A program made the translations under genes and the position numbers. A stretch of DNA of 64,000 nucleotides from Lentzea sp. NBRC 105346 (GTDB lineage Bacteria; Actinomycetota; Actinomycetes; Mycobacteriales; Pseudonocardiaceae). Position 1 is the stretch's first letter. Every line of letters starts with the position of its first letter. The notes beneath the pieces are model-generated. The model was not told the origin of the DNA. It saw only the letters and a list, made by a program, of their open reading frames with translations, and did not search any database. The stretch is from positions 1 through 64,000 of the forward strand of contig NZ_BSTQ01000003.1 of NCBI RefSeq assembly GCF_030269605.1, in the 5' to 3' direction. Shown piece by piece: positions 19,198 through 27,901 of the stretch.

Positions 19198-19264
19198 GTG
19201 AAGGTCGTCCCGTTGCCATCGAATTCTGTCCGGAGGCAAGTTTCTGCCACGCAAGTCGGTCCAG
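19187..19264 (+). repeat. inverted repeat, left copy
   Basis: This ~78-bp sequence matches the reverse complement of 22993-23070 at roughly three of four positions, with exact blocks GGTCGTCCC and TTTCTGCCAC. The copies flank the two-component system and its secreted-protein gene. Both translate in the same frame to VKVVP-PS-...-VSATQV, so they may be the 5' ends of related genes rather than transposon ends. Confidence 0.55.
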
Positions 19265-19626
19265 TGGCTTGCCGAATGATCAGGGGTGAGTTGGCCAACA
19301 CGGCAGAGACCGCGCCTGGCGGCAACCGGTTCGTCGTCGAGCTGGACTTCGTCGACCGCGCGGGGACTCGTCAGCGGGCTGCAGCGGCGACGTGCTGGGA
19401 CGTGGCACTCGAGCATGCCATTCCGGTGTGGATTTTCTGCTTGGCCAAGGGGCAGAAGCACTTTCCGGCTGGTAGTCGACGAGGAGTGATCGGCACGTGG
19501 GCCACGAGTCGTGGGCGCAACGTGATCGCTGACGCTTCGCATGCCTTGCTTGTCATGGTGGTTGGCCAAGGCCGGCGTCACGGGCTTTGGCAACGGCGGC
19601 GGCGCGGTCGCGGACCTGGAGTTTGA
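19198..19626 (+). CDS. possible hypothetical protein (142 aa)
   Basis: An open frame from GTG 19198 encodes a protein with balanced composition: VKVVPLPSNSVRRQVSATQV, then RFVVELDFVDRAGTRQRAAAATCWDVALEHAIPVWIFCLAKG. No family is recognised. The final ~25 codons overlap the convergent response-regulator gene and are arginine-rich, so the real 3' end may have been lost. It could be a decayed relative of whatever left the second repeat copy at 22993. Confidence 0.35.
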   Translation: MKVVPLPSNSVRRQVSATQVGPVACRMIRGELANTAETAPGGNRFVVELDFVDRAGTRQRAAAATCWDVALEHAIPVWIFCLAKGQKHFPAGSRRGVIGTWATSRGRNVIADASHALLVMVVGQGRRHGLWQRRRRGRGPGV

Positions 19627-20215
19627 AGATGATCGTGGAGACGTGGTTGCGGACGGTCTTGTCGGACAAGGCAAGGCGGCGGGCGATGTCGTGGTTGCCG
19701 CAGCCGGTGGCGATCAGGTCGAGGACGTCGCGTTCGCGTGGGGTGAGCTCGGGGAAAGCGCTGGCGGCGTAGGTACGTTGGGCATCGGTGAAAAAGTCGA
19801 CGATGCGACGGGCGACAGCGGCGCCGTAGACCGCGTCGCCACCGGCCACGGCGAGGACGGCCCGGATGATCTCGGCGCGGTCCGCACCCTTGAGCAGGTA
19901 GCCGCGGGCTCCGGCGCGGAGGGCGCCGAAGACCAGCTCGTCGTCTTCATGCATGGTGAGCACGACCACGCCGATGTCAGGGTGGCGGGCGAGGATCCGG
20001 CGGGCGGCGGTGGCACCGTCCATGCCGGGCATGGCCAGATCGGTGAGGACGACATCAGGCGCGGTGCGTTCGGTCACGGCGAGCAGTTCTTCCCCGGCTG
20101 CGGCTTCACCGACGACGTCGACCTCGGGCGCTGCGGTCAAGGCCGCGGTGAGTCCGTAGCGGAACATCGGGTGGTCATCGGCGACGACCACCCGCACGGG
20201 CTGGTCACGGCTCAT
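19553..20215 (-). CDS. NarL/LuxR-family response regulator
   Basis: The 220-aa protein has a receiver domain with acidic pocket D13-D14 (VVADDHP), phosphoacceptor D59 (LTDLAMPG) and a conserved Lys in LLKGADR, followed by a C-terminal LuxR helix-turn-helix (LTPRERDVLDLIATGCGNHDIARRLALSDKTVRNHVSTI). It is the DNA-binding partner of the sensor kinase just upstream, coupled by an ATGA overlap. Target genes are unknown; the divergent secreted-peptide gene is the obvious candidate. Confidence 0.92.
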   Translation of the reverse strand: MSRDQPVRVVVADDHPMFRYGLTAALTAAPEVDVVGEAAAGEELLAVTERTAPDVVLTDLAMPGMDGATAARRILARHPDIGVVVLTMHEDDELVFGALRAGARGYLLKGADRAEIIRAVLAVAGGDAVYGAAVARRIVDFFTDAQRTYAASAFPELTPRERDVLDLIATGCGNHDIARRLALSDKTVRNHVSTIIFKLQVRDRAAAVAKARDAGLGQPP

Positions 20216-22173
20216 CGTTTGTCCAAGGGCAGGGTCACGACGACGGTGGTTCCGACGGCGGTGGATTCGACGGTGCAGGAGCCGTGGAGGGCTTCGGCGC
20301 GGCGGTGCATCGAGGTGAGCCCTACACCTGTTGAGCCGGTGTCCGCGCCGCCGTCGCCGTCGTCGGCGATGGACAGCCGCAGTGTTTGGTCATTGGTGGA
20401 GATGTCGACTCGGGCATGGCGGGCGTTGGCGTGGCGGGTGATGTTGGTGAGTGCTTCGGTGACGATGCGGTAGGCGGCTGTTTCCACGTTCGGTGGCAGC
20501 CCGCGGGGGCCAGCGGTGGTGACGGTCACGGTCACCGAGCCGGCCAGCGATGCCGCGTGTCGGCTGACGGCGTCGGCGAGGCCCAGTTGGTCGAGGGCGG
20601 CGGGACGGAGGTCTTCGATGATGCGGCGGATGTCGAGGACCGCGGTGGCGACTTCGGTGCTGATCCGTTCGAGCAGCGCCGTACAGACGGCCTTGTTGCC
20701 GGTTTCGACGGCGTCGCCGAGGGCTTGCAGGCCCAAGCTGACGCCGGACAGGGACGGTCCGAGCCCGTCGTGCAGGTCGCGGCGCAGCCGTTCGCGTTCG
20801 TTACGGGTAGCGGTCACGACTCGGTCGCGCTCGGCTTTGAGCTCCTCGGCGAGTCTGGTTGCCTGGACCACCACGGCGACCTGGGAGGTCAGCGCGGCGT
20901 GCAGGCGGCGCTCGGCCTGGCCGCGGGACTGGGGCGGGGCGTACCGGGTGGCCAGTCGCAGCGTGCCGAGATCCTGGCCACCGAAACGCAGGGGTCCAAT
21001 CTCATAGCCAGCCGGGTCCGTGCCGACGCTGCTGACCACGTGGCCGTCGGCGACGACGGCGGCTCCGGTAGCTCCGACTGATCCGGCCACGCTGCGCAGG
21101 GCGGTGTGCAGCAATTCGGCTTCATCGGCCTCGGCAACGAGGTTCCCGAGGTGGCCGAGTGCCTGGACCGGGTCAGGACGGCGGCCGTAGATGAACCGGT
21201 CCACAGCCCGTTGCAACTGGTCGCGAGCAGGTGTCAGACCGACCGCAACCACCGCCGCGGCCATCACGCCGGGAATCGGGGTGCGATCCAGCGCTTGCGC
21301 CGCGACCGCGCTGAACGCCAGGTAGACCACGACCACCGCTGAGGTCAGCACCACATACACCAGGCCTCGACGGAGAACGACCGCAATGCCCAGGAGCCGG
21401 TAACGCATCACCCCCACCGCGATCGCCACCGGCACTCCGAAGGCGATGACAGTGAGCAGGGGCTTCGCCGGACCGTACTGCGAGATGGCCAGGAACGCGC
21501 CGACAACACAAGCCAGCCAAGCCAACTGCTGACGTTCCGGAGAACGGGCTCGCACGAACCGCACAACCGTGCCGATCCAGATGATCACCGTCGAACCTGC
21601 TATCAGCGGCAGGCAGATGCCCACGAGCAGTATCTGCAGTACGACCTCCGGCACGACCAGCGGTGGCGCGCCTGGGGTACCGATGTAGGCATGGGGATCG
21701 AACGACGCGATGACTGTGAGCAGCAGGATTCCGGTCGCCGCCCCACCCACGGGCCAGCGCCACCACCTGGCCGGCAGCCGGCCGTCCGGATAGAAGGAGA
21801 TCAGCAGGGTCGGTAGGACCAGCCAACCTGGCACAAAAAGCCCCGCACCGGCGAACAGCGTCCACCGAGCCGACGACCAGGCCGGATCAGCGATGGTGAG
21901 CCCGTACCAGCTGAAGGCCATGAGGCCGATGAACAGTACCTGACACGTACCGGCCGCCAGGAGCAACCAGCCGACCACGTTACGCGGCCGCAATGCGACC
22001 AAGGCTGCTCCAGACATGGTCCACACCAAGCCTGCGCAGACCTGGCCCGGCATTCCGGCGAGGAGTCCGCTGTCGGCCCACGGATCCCCGTGCCGCCAGA
22101 CGAACCACATCACGAACCCCGCCACCGCAGTGGCGGACAACGTCACCGACCAAGCAACCCGGCTTGCTGACAC
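20212..22173 (-). CDS. membrane sensor histidine kinase (HisKA_3, NarX/DesK type)
   Basis: The 653-aa protein has about eight to ten N-terminal transmembrane helices (residues 8-310), a GAF-like region (about 340-440), a dimerisation helix with the phosphorylated H468 in RRDLHDGLGPSL, and a HATPase domain with N-box ITRHANARHA and DDGDGG. It should autophosphorylate and pass the phosphate to D59 of the neighbouring regulator. The sensed signal is unknown; the long membrane region lacks an extracellular domain, suggesting a membrane or envelope cue. Confidence 0.9.
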   Translation of the reverse strand: MSASRVAWSVTLSATAVAGFVMWFVWRHGDPWADSGLLAGMPGQVCAGLVWTMSGAALVALRPRNVVGWLLLAAGTCQVLFIGLMAFSWYGLTIADPAWSSARWTLFAGAGLFVPGWLVLPTLLISFYPDGRLPARWWRWPVGGAATGILLLTVIASFDPHAYIGTPGAPPLVVPEVVLQILLVGICLPLIAGSTVIIWIGTVVRFVRARSPERQQLAWLACVVGAFLAISQYGPAKPLLTVIAFGVPVAIAVGVMRYRLLGIAVVLRRGLVYVVLTSAVVVVYLAFSAVAAQALDRTPIPGVMAAAVVAVGLTPARDQLQRAVDRFIYGRRPDPVQALGHLGNLVAEADEAELLHTALRSVAGSVGATGAAVVADGHVVSSVGTDPAGYEIGPLRFGGQDLGTLRLATRYAPPQSRGQAERRLHAALTSQVAVVVQATRLAEELKAERDRVVTATRNERERLRRDLHDGLGPSLSGVSLGLQALGDAVETGNKAVCTALLERISTEVATAVLDIRRIIEDLRPAALDQLGLADAVSRHAASLAGSVTVTVTTAGPRGLPPNVETAAYRIVTEALTNITRHANARHARVDISTNDQTLRLSIADDGDGGADTGSTGVGLTSMHRRAEALHGSCTVESTAVGTTVVVTLPLDKR

Positions 22174-22394
22174 CGCCCCAGTTTCCGCCGTGGAGTGTCC
22201 CGGTCGCTATCAGTCATGTCCCAGTGATCACAGGAAGTTCGCCTGCCGCACTGAGGACTGCCACCTCCGGCGCGCGGCCGACCAGGCGGCAGATGCTCCA
22301 CATCGGCACTTCTGCCGCCACATCTCCACGACAGGCCGCTTCGCCTGAGGTGAAACAAGAGTCCTGCCGTGGTCCAACCTTGGAGGAGATCACG

Positions 22395-22769
22395 TTGAGC
22401 ACACGATCAATCTGGACCCTCACCAGGTTCATCGCCCCGGTCGCAGCGGCAGCCGCGATCATCGGCGGGGCCGCCACCGCGGCACAGGCCAGCACGCCAA
22501 CCCCGTCGCCTCCCTACGCAGGCGTTGCGCCGCAGGCCGGGCCGAGCAGACTGCCCGCCGTTTTCCCGTCCTGGTGGTGGGGGTCGACGACGGTCTGCAT
22601 CAAGAATGTGGGTGAGGAGCCCGGTACGGCACTCGTCCTGCCGGTCCACGGCACCTTCAACGTGTCGCCAGGCGAGGAGAAGTGCAGGCCCGCCTGGGTT
22701 TTCGGCGCCCCGATCGTGGCACTGAATATCAGTACGTCGCACACCGAACTTGAGGGCCGGACGTACTGA
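22395..22769 (+). CDS. small secreted protein
   Basis: The 124-aa precursor has a clear Sec signal peptide (basic start, hydrophobic run FIAPVAAAAAIIGGAATAAQA) and a short mature part with a WWWGSTTVC motif and two cysteines about 36 residues apart that could form a disulfide. No family is recognised. The TTG start is chosen because GGAGGAG lies 8 nt upstream. It is divergent from the sensor kinase gene and ends in a strong terminator, so it is a likely regulon member of the two-component system. Confidence 0.65.
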   Translation: MSTRSIWTLTRFIAPVAAAAAIIGGAATAAQASTPTPSPPYAGVAPQAGPSRLPAVFPSWWWGSTTVCIKNVGEEPGTALVLPVHGTFNVSPGEEKCRPAWVFGAPIVALNISTSHTELEGRTY

Positions 22770-22820
22770 TCCCGGCGAGCGGCAACACAACGAAACCGTC
22801 GACCATCCTTGGCCGAAACC

Positions 22821-22858
22821 AGGGTGGTGCGGAGCGCTTAAACGCTCCGCACCACCCT
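22821..22858. terminator. terminator of the secreted-protein gene
   Basis: A perfect 16-bp stem (AGGGTGGTGCGGAGCG and its complement) with a CTTAAA loop begins 51 nt after the stop codon. Confidence 0.85.
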
Positions 22859-22992
22859 GTTCGGCTGCAATCCGTTGACACCCTTCAGGCTGAACATGAC
22901 CGCCACCGTCGCGGTGCCGAACCTCAGCACGCCGACCTAACGACGTTCTCCTGGCTCGCGGAGTACGACCAACCTCATCGAGTCGCCGCCGG

Positions 22993-23070
22993 ATCGGACA
23001 GACTTGAGTGGCAGAAACCCTCATCCGGTCAGGCTTCGATGACGGTGGGACGACCTTTACTGGCAGCGGG
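22993..23070 (-). repeat. inverted repeat, right copy
   Basis: Reverse-complement partner of 19187-19264. On the minus strand it reads VKVVPPSSKPDRMRVSATQV before losing similarity. Nothing else is seen between the terminator at 22858 and the gene ending at 23078. Confidence 0.55.
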
Positions 23071-23077
23071 CAGTTCG

Positions 23078-23401
23078 CTAGTCCGGACCGAGTCCGAGGA
23101 CCAGACGAGGCGCATTCGGCTCGTCTGGCGCCGGCAATACGAGTAGCTCGCCGATCACGTCAGTGAGAGTTCCGGTCCGCTCCCAAACGATCTCCTGGTC
23201 TGGAGTCATACGGATGCCTAGGGCGTCGGTGGCCGACCTGATGCGGATACCGTCGCGCCACCCGTGGGGCCAGGTCCGGAAGCCGTCGAGCTGGTCACGA
23301 CCAGGCTCCGGCGGCAGGAACTTCCAGCCACCATCACGGATCACGAGCAGCATCTCGATCTCCGGGAACGCCGCAACTGCGGCCGCGTCCACGGCGTTCA
23401 C
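23078..23401 (-). CDS. hypothetical protein (107 aa)
   Basis: A soluble 107-aa protein with no recognised family. It starts with a helix (VDAAAVAAFPEIEMLLVIRDGGWKFLPP) and has a WPHGWRDGIRIRS segment and an acidic-hydrophobic end. The GTG start overlaps the stop of the upstream small membrane protein (GTGA), so the two are translated together. Probably an accessory function of the element. Confidence 0.6.
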   Translation of the reverse strand: MNAVDAAAVAAFPEIEMLLVIRDGGWKFLPPEPGRDQLDGFRTWPHGWRDGIRIRSATDALGIRMTPDQEIVWERTGTLTDVIGELLVLPAPDEPNAPRLVLGLGPD

Positions 23402-23667
23402 GCGATGTCTCCCCGATTGGAACCGACCGAAGCCGCCAGGTCGGGGTCACCAGCAGCCACGGTCGGAGTCGGATAGCGAGGCAGCGTGTCCGCGCCACAC
23501 CGCTCGCGCAGCTCCGCAACAGTCGGCCGCGGCTCGACCGCAGCACGAACGCGCGTGACCTGACGGCGGCGGATTGCTTCGCGGCGCACCTGGTAGCCGA
23601 GCCAGCACACGATGCCGACGACCACGGCGCCCAGCACGGCGAGGATGGCGAACGCTCCCGGTGTCAT
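23398..23667 (-). CDS. small single-pass membrane protein (89 aa)
   Basis: The 89-aa protein has one N-terminal transmembrane helix (FAILAVLGAVVVGIVCWLGYQV), then a basic stretch REAIRRRQVTRVR and a soluble tail. I start it at ATG 23667; upstream codons in the same frame are not membrane-compatible. It is divergent from the HTH-TPR regulator gene and coupled to the 107-aa gene. Role unknown. Confidence 0.6.
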   Translation of the reverse strand: MTPGAFAILAVLGAVVVGIVCWLGYQVRREAIRRRQVTRVRAAVEPRPTVAELRERCGADTLPRYPTPTVAAGDPDLAASVGSNRGDIA

Positions 23668-23783
23668 GGTTCGAACATCGGGCAGCCGGCAACGCCCCGA
23701 CAGGCCAGACGCAGGGGCAGACCGGGGCAGCACGGGGCACGCGGCGGGCTGACGCTTCGCGGTCCTGCGGTTACTCTCGGACC

Positions 23784-25118
23784 GTGCCGGAGCCGAACCG
23801 ACTTCTCCGGGCGGTGCGCGAATCGACCGCGTCTCGCCAGGTTCCGGGCATGCGCATGTCCCGACGCGAGCTCGCTGAGGCGGCCACCGAGTGGCTGAGG
23901 ATCACCACCGGCAAGAGCGTTGCTCTGGACGCGCACTACATCGCGAAGATGGAACGGGGCGTCGTCGCCCGCCCGTCCGAGCACTACCGGGCCGCGCTAC
24001 GTGCGGTCCTCGGTGTCGCCGCCGATGCCGACCTTGGCTTTCCAGATCCGAATACTAAGGCGCAGCAGGTGGTGCGGCGGGCCGGCCGAGTCGCGACGAT
24101 CCGGTCCGACGATGTCGAGGAGGTGTTGATGAGCGCGGCGGACGAGTCCTCGGACTTCCTCGCCTGGGCTGAGTCCACGAACGTTGGCGAGCTGACCATC
24201 GACCAGATGCACGCCGACGTGCGCCGCATCGCTCACTCGTACCTGAAGGTGCCGACGCTGCCGTTGTTCGCCCGCACCAAAGCATTGCGAGATCGGGCAT
24301 TCACGCTGCTGTCCGGCCACCAGGCCCCGCGGCACACCCGCGAGTTGTACGCCGCTGCCGGATGGTCGCTGACCGTGCTGTCCTGGATCTCCGTGGACCT
24401 CGGACGCCCTGACGCCGCCGAAGACCACGCCCGCGCCGCGTGGATGTGCGCAGAACGAGCCGACCACAACGCGCTGCGCGCATGGGTGCGCGCGACCCAG
24501 CACACCGCCGCGTTCTGGCAGCTGGACTACAACTCGGCGGCCCAGTACGCGGCCGATGGCTTGAGCTACGTGGGGACCGGTAGTGCCGAGCTGTTCCTGT
24601 CCAGCGCCTTGGCCCTCGACTTGGCTCGCGCAGGTGACAGCGAACGCGCCACGACGGCGCTCCGCCGTGCACAGCACTGCGCTGAAACCGTCGCCCGCGC
24701 CGAGGACGAGTTGTCCGGCCCGCTCACCTGCTCGGTAGATCGGGCTGGGTCGCTTTGGTCGGACACCGAGCTCGCCCTGGGACAAGCAGATGACGCACTC
24801 GTGTTCGCCGACCGCGCGGTTGCGACGTTTGAGGCCACGCCGGAGGACAGGCGCAACCGAGGCTCTGAGCGAATGACGCGTCTGCAGCAGGTCAAGGCTC
24901 ACCTCGTACTCGGTGATCTCGGCGGCGCCGAGGAGGCGCTGCAGCCTGTACTCGACACGGCCACTGCGCATCGCGTCAGGCCGCTTCTGCATCGGGTGGC
25001 CGAGGTTGGTGTGATGGCAACGCAGGCGAGCCGAACGTCCGACCCAGTCGCACGGCGGATACGCGCGGCGGTAGCCGATTTCGGCAGGGACACCGTGACC
25101 AAGGAGCTGAACGCGTGA
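23784..25118 (+). CDS. XRE-type HTH regulator with TPR-like C-terminus
   Basis: The 444-aa protein has an N-terminal helix-turn-helix with the unusual insertion typical of actinomycete regulators (MSRRELAEAATEWLRITTGKSVALDAHYIAKMERGVVARPSEHYRAALRAVLGV). A long run of helical repeats rich in Ala, Glu and Trp follows (RELYAAAGWSLTVLSWISVDLGRPDAAEDHARAAW and later units), consistent with a TPR peptide-sensing domain. Such proteins often control transfer or conditional differentiation. GTG 23784 has TACTCT 6 nt upstream, a leaderless start. Its stop overlaps the next gene's GTG. Confidence 0.78.
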   Translation: MPEPNRLLRAVRESTASRQVPGMRMSRRELAEAATEWLRITTGKSVALDAHYIAKMERGVVARPSEHYRAALRAVLGVAADADLGFPDPNTKAQQVVRRAGRVATIRSDDVEEVLMSAADESSDFLAWAESTNVGELTIDQMHADVRRIAHSYLKVPTLPLFARTKALRDRAFTLLSGHQAPRHTRELYAAAGWSLTVLSWISVDLGRPDAAEDHARAAWMCAERADHNALRAWVRATQHTAAFWQLDYNSAAQYAADGLSYVGTGSAELFLSSALALDLARAGDSERATTALRRAQHCAETVARAEDELSGPLTCSVDRAGSLWSDTELALGQADDALVFADRAVATFEATPEDRRNRGSERMTRLQQVKAHLVLGDLGGAEEALQPVLDTATAHRVRPLLHRVAEVGVMATQASRTSDPVARRIRAAVADFGRDTVTKELNA

Positions 25119-25750
25119 GCGAACTCGAGCCGATGCGGGACCACTGGTGGTGGCGGCCGGGCTGGAAGGTTGGACGATCTTTCTACACCTGGCACGTCAC
25201 CTTCGCCGACCAACCAGGCGCGCACCGGCTCGTCGACGGCTACGCCTCTGCGTTGGCCGAACTGCCCAGCATCGACCCGATTCCGACCGAGTGGTTGCAC
25301 CTGACGTTGCAGGGTGTCGGCTTCGCGGACGAGGTAGACCGCGGCGACCTCGACCGAATCATTGCGGCGGCCGAGAAACGGTGCTCTGAGTTGCGACCGT
25401 TCACGGTGACCATCGGTCCCGCCCATGTCGACCCGGAGAGCATCCAGATGCCTGCGCGGCCGCTAGAGCCCGTGGCCAACGTGCGTCTCGCGATTCGTGC
25501 CGCGATCGGTGATGTGTGGGGACACGACAACGTTCCCGAGTCCGCGGACGGCTTCCGTGCACATGTCTCGCTCGGGTACTCGAACTCGGCGGGGCCGGCC
25601 GAACCGGTGGCAGACGTCCTGCACAGGCACACCGAGCACATGTCCGAAGTCACCATCTCCTCGGTGTCGCTGATCGACCTGAACCGAGACCACAAGGCCT
25701 ACGAGTGGACGGACGTGGCGACTGTGCGGCTCGACGGGCGGCAACCGTGA
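25115..25750 (+). CDS. 2H phosphoesterase (2'-5' RNA ligase family)
   Basis: The 211-aa protein has both histidine motifs of the 2H superfamily: HLTL (residues 63-66, after PTEW) and HVSL (about 150-153), with strands between them (FTVTIGPAHV). Members hydrolyse 2',3'-cyclic phosphates or 2'-5' linkages, and phage Acb1, a 2H enzyme, degrades CBASS cyclic nucleotides. The GTG start overlaps the regulator stop. Its job in an element that also carries CBASS is open; signal turnover is a testable inference. Confidence 0.75.
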   Translation: MSELEPMRDHWWWRPGWKVGRSFYTWHVTFADQPGAHRLVDGYASALAELPSIDPIPTEWLHLTLQGVGFADEVDRGDLDRIIAAAEKRCSELRPFTVTIGPAHVDPESIQMPARPLEPVANVRLAIRAAIGDVWGHDNVPESADGFRAHVSLGYSNSAGPAEPVADVLHRHTEHMSEVTISSVSLIDLNRDHKAYEWTDVATVRLDGRQP

Positions 25751-25775
25751 CCTTCGGTTGACGCCCGTCCCTGAT

Positions 25776-27308
25776 TCAGCGCGTACGGCGACTCACCGAT
25801 TGGTGGTTTGGCAACGCTCCAATCGACGGCCTCTGGAACCCCAACTTCGACGCTGCGGCAATCGGCGGGGTGGCCCCCGGCTTCTTCTCGTGATCGACGG
25901 GTACTTGGCCAAGCATCCTGTGGGCGGTCCGCGCATGCCGGGCCGCGACGTGACGCTGGTGCGTTTCGTGCCAAGCCGCGACCTCGGCGACGAGCGCTGA
26001 CACTGCCATCAAGAGCGCGATGAACTGATCAGCTGTGGCGCGTTGACGTTGGGGATTGCGCACACCTGCTCTGATCAGATGGTTGGCAGCCGTTCGTAGA
26101 TCGCGCGACACCCTGGCCCATCGACGCGGCAGAACTTGGTCGGGAACTCGGCCGGCCCGCGCGTATGCCTCCCAGGCGTCGGTCAGCAAAGGCACCTTGT
26201 CCGCGTCGGCGAACGCGACGAGAGCCAACATCATGTCGCCGGTCGCATGAGCGATGCCCTGTAGGGCCTCCTGCCCAAGGGCAGTCTTGAGCATCGGCCC
26301 ACGGAGCAGGAAACGGTCGCGTGCCGGCAGCACCACCTGGTCAACGATCCCCTGCACCGAGTCCGGCACGGTCGTCTCCCGCGACTCCCACCGGTTGGTG
26401 AGCTTCGAGTAGGTGAGATCTGGGCCGAGCTTTCCCCCAGCGAAGTACAACGGGCTCCCCGACGCCGTGCGGCATGCCGGGTCCGAGGCATCAGTGACCG
26501 AGTAGCCGAGGATCTGCCCGAAGCGGCCTCGGCGCGTACGAACTGTCGCACCGGTCAACGCCATGTACTCCTCGAACTCGTCCCAGTTTCGCGCAGCGGC
26601 AGCGGCGCTGGACACTTGGCGACGGAGCTTGACGCGGATCGCGACATCCGACCGCCTTTCGCCCGTGCCGTGAAGCCTGGCGGCCTTCTCGTTCTCGGCA
26701 CGAGTTGGACGCGGTGTCGCCGTACGGTCGGCGGCTCCGGTGCGGATCAGGCCGTATCGCTCCTCAGCGGCGTTGCACGCCTCCTTCACTCGCCGGAAGT
26801 CGTAGTTGTGGTGCGGGTGCACGATTTCCCCAGTGTCCTGTCGAACCAGCACCGCGGCGATGTGCACGTGGTCGGGTGCGTGGCGGATCGCAACCCATCG
26901 GCACCCACCGGGATCGTCGCGTTGAGCAATCCCGGTGCGGTGCAGCACATCCGTCACCACGTCGGTCCACTGCTCGTCGCTCAACAGCGGGTCGTCGGGA
27001 TGATTCCGCAGCGAGCACTGCCACACAGGTCCTTTCGGGATTCGCCCCGACGGCCCTGGCCAGTCGTCTGCATTTGGACGCCGCTTGGGTACGCCAGCAA
27101 GCGCTGCAGGAACCCGGAGAGCCGAAACCAAGTCGCCGATGTCGAAACGGTCTGGTCCCAGTTGCTCGGGCTGGTGCGACTCGGGACGACCGTCCCAGGT
27201 CGCGAACACGTGCTGGTCTGTGTGCGCCGACTGCTCGGTACTTCCCGGTCCCATCAGGTAGCGGATGAGGCCGTACACGTTCCAGCCGCGCGTCACCTTG
27301 CCGATCAT
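25776..27308 (-). CDS. relaxase (MobA/VirD2-type mobilisation protein)
   Basis: The 510-aa protein carries an N-terminal tyrosine region (WNVYGLIRYLMG, Tyr12/Tyr17), a first histidine motif near residue 103 and the metal-binding motif H143-APD-H147-V-H149. This is the relaxase layout for nicking at oriT and staying covalently attached to single-stranded DNA. The C-terminal half is helical and poorly conserved. It overlaps mobC by an ATGA. Presence of a relaxase beside an FtsK-type Tra is unusual for actinomycete elements. Confidence 0.82.
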   Translation of the reverse strand: MIGKVTRGWNVYGLIRYLMGPGSTEQSAHTDQHVFATWDGRPESHQPEQLGPDRFDIGDLVSALRVPAALAGVPKRRPNADDWPGPSGRIPKGPVWQCSLRNHPDDPLLSDEQWTDVVTDVLHRTGIAQRDDPGGCRWVAIRHAPDHVHIAAVLVRQDTGEIVHPHHNYDFRRVKEACNAAEERYGLIRTGAADRTATPRPTRAENEKAARLHGTGERRSDVAIRVKLRRQVSSAAAAARNWDEFEEYMALTGATVRTRRGRFGQILGYSVTDASDPACRTASGSPLYFAGGKLGPDLTYSKLTNRWESRETTVPDSVQGIVDQVVLPARDRFLLRGPMLKTALGQEALQGIAHATGDMMLALVAFADADKVPLLTDAWEAYARAGRVPDQVLPRRWARVSRDLRTAANHLIRAGVRNPQRQRATADQFIALLMAVSALVAEVAAWHETHQRHVAARHARTAHRMLGQVPVDHEKKPGATPPIAAASKLGFQRPSIGALPNHQSVSRRTR

Positions 27309-27751
27309 GTCGACTCGAAGCGATCGATGATACGAGCCAGGAGGGCATCGACGGCGGACAGACGCTCACCCACTTCAATCACGACCCGGTCGATGTTCGC
27401 GATGACGCGAGGCGCGGCCATGCCGACTTCGCCGGTTGCGTTCGCCGCGGCCGCCAGCTGGTTCAGGTTGTTGCCATGCACGACACTCACCCGACGCAGC
27501 TGCTGTAGCTCGGTCTGCAACTGCACCAGCTCGTGTCCGATCTCCTTCGCTGCCACCCTCTGCGGATTGTTGGCCGCACGCGCGGCTTCGACGGCTGTCT
27601 TCGCAATCCACGCTCCGACCTTGAGCTGTGCTCGCGCTGCGGCTTGAACGACTGCGGCGAGCTCGGGCACGTTGAAGCGCGCCGTCTTCGTGAAAACGCG
27701 CTTGTGCACGGCATGCGGCCGGTGCCCTGCGGCACTTCCCTTGCGTTCCAT
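27305..27751 (-). CDS. mobC: MobC-like relaxosome accessory protein
   Basis: This 148-aa basic helical protein has the MobC layout: an N-terminal arm (RVFTKTARFNVPELAAVVQAAARAQLKVGAWIAKTAVEAAR) resembling a ribbon-helix-helix DNA-binding start, a middle helix, and the C-terminal HGNNLNQLAAAANATG segment characteristic of bacterial mobilisation proteins, followed by a coiled helix. It should bind oriT and recruit the relaxase, which is encoded next in the same operon. Confidence 0.78.
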   Translation of the reverse strand: MERKGSAAGHRPHAVHKRVFTKTARFNVPELAAVVQAAARAQLKVGAWIAKTAVEAARAANNPQRVAAKEIGHELVQLQTELQQLRRVSVVHGNNLNQLAAAANATGEVGMAAPRVIANIDRVVIEVGERLSAVDALLARIIDRFEST

Positions 27752-27858
27752 GACATCCCCCGATGAGTCGACCTTCGCCAGCCGCCGGCGGGCGAGGTCG
27801 AAAAGCTGCTTTTTCTCTACCTTGCTCCTGACGCGATCCCCGATCAGGGAGCCGTCTG

Positions 27859-27885
27859 GCGCCGGTGCCAGGCAGGCACCGGCGC
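27859..27885. terminator. hairpin upstream of mobC (terminator or oriT stem)
   Basis: An 11-bp perfect stem (GCGCCGGTGCC and complement) with a 5-nt loop lies between the end of a small leftward gene and the mobC start. It may terminate the xis-region transcript; its position immediately upstream of mobC-relaxase also makes it a candidate oriT inverted repeat. Confidence 0.6.
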
Positions 27886-27901
27886 TACGAAACGAGCTGG
27901 C

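Noticed and set aside
19195..19674. A 159-codon minus-strand frame
   Set aside because: It is Ser/Pro/Arg-rich, overlaps the response regulator in another frame and mirrors the plus-strand frame that has more natural composition.
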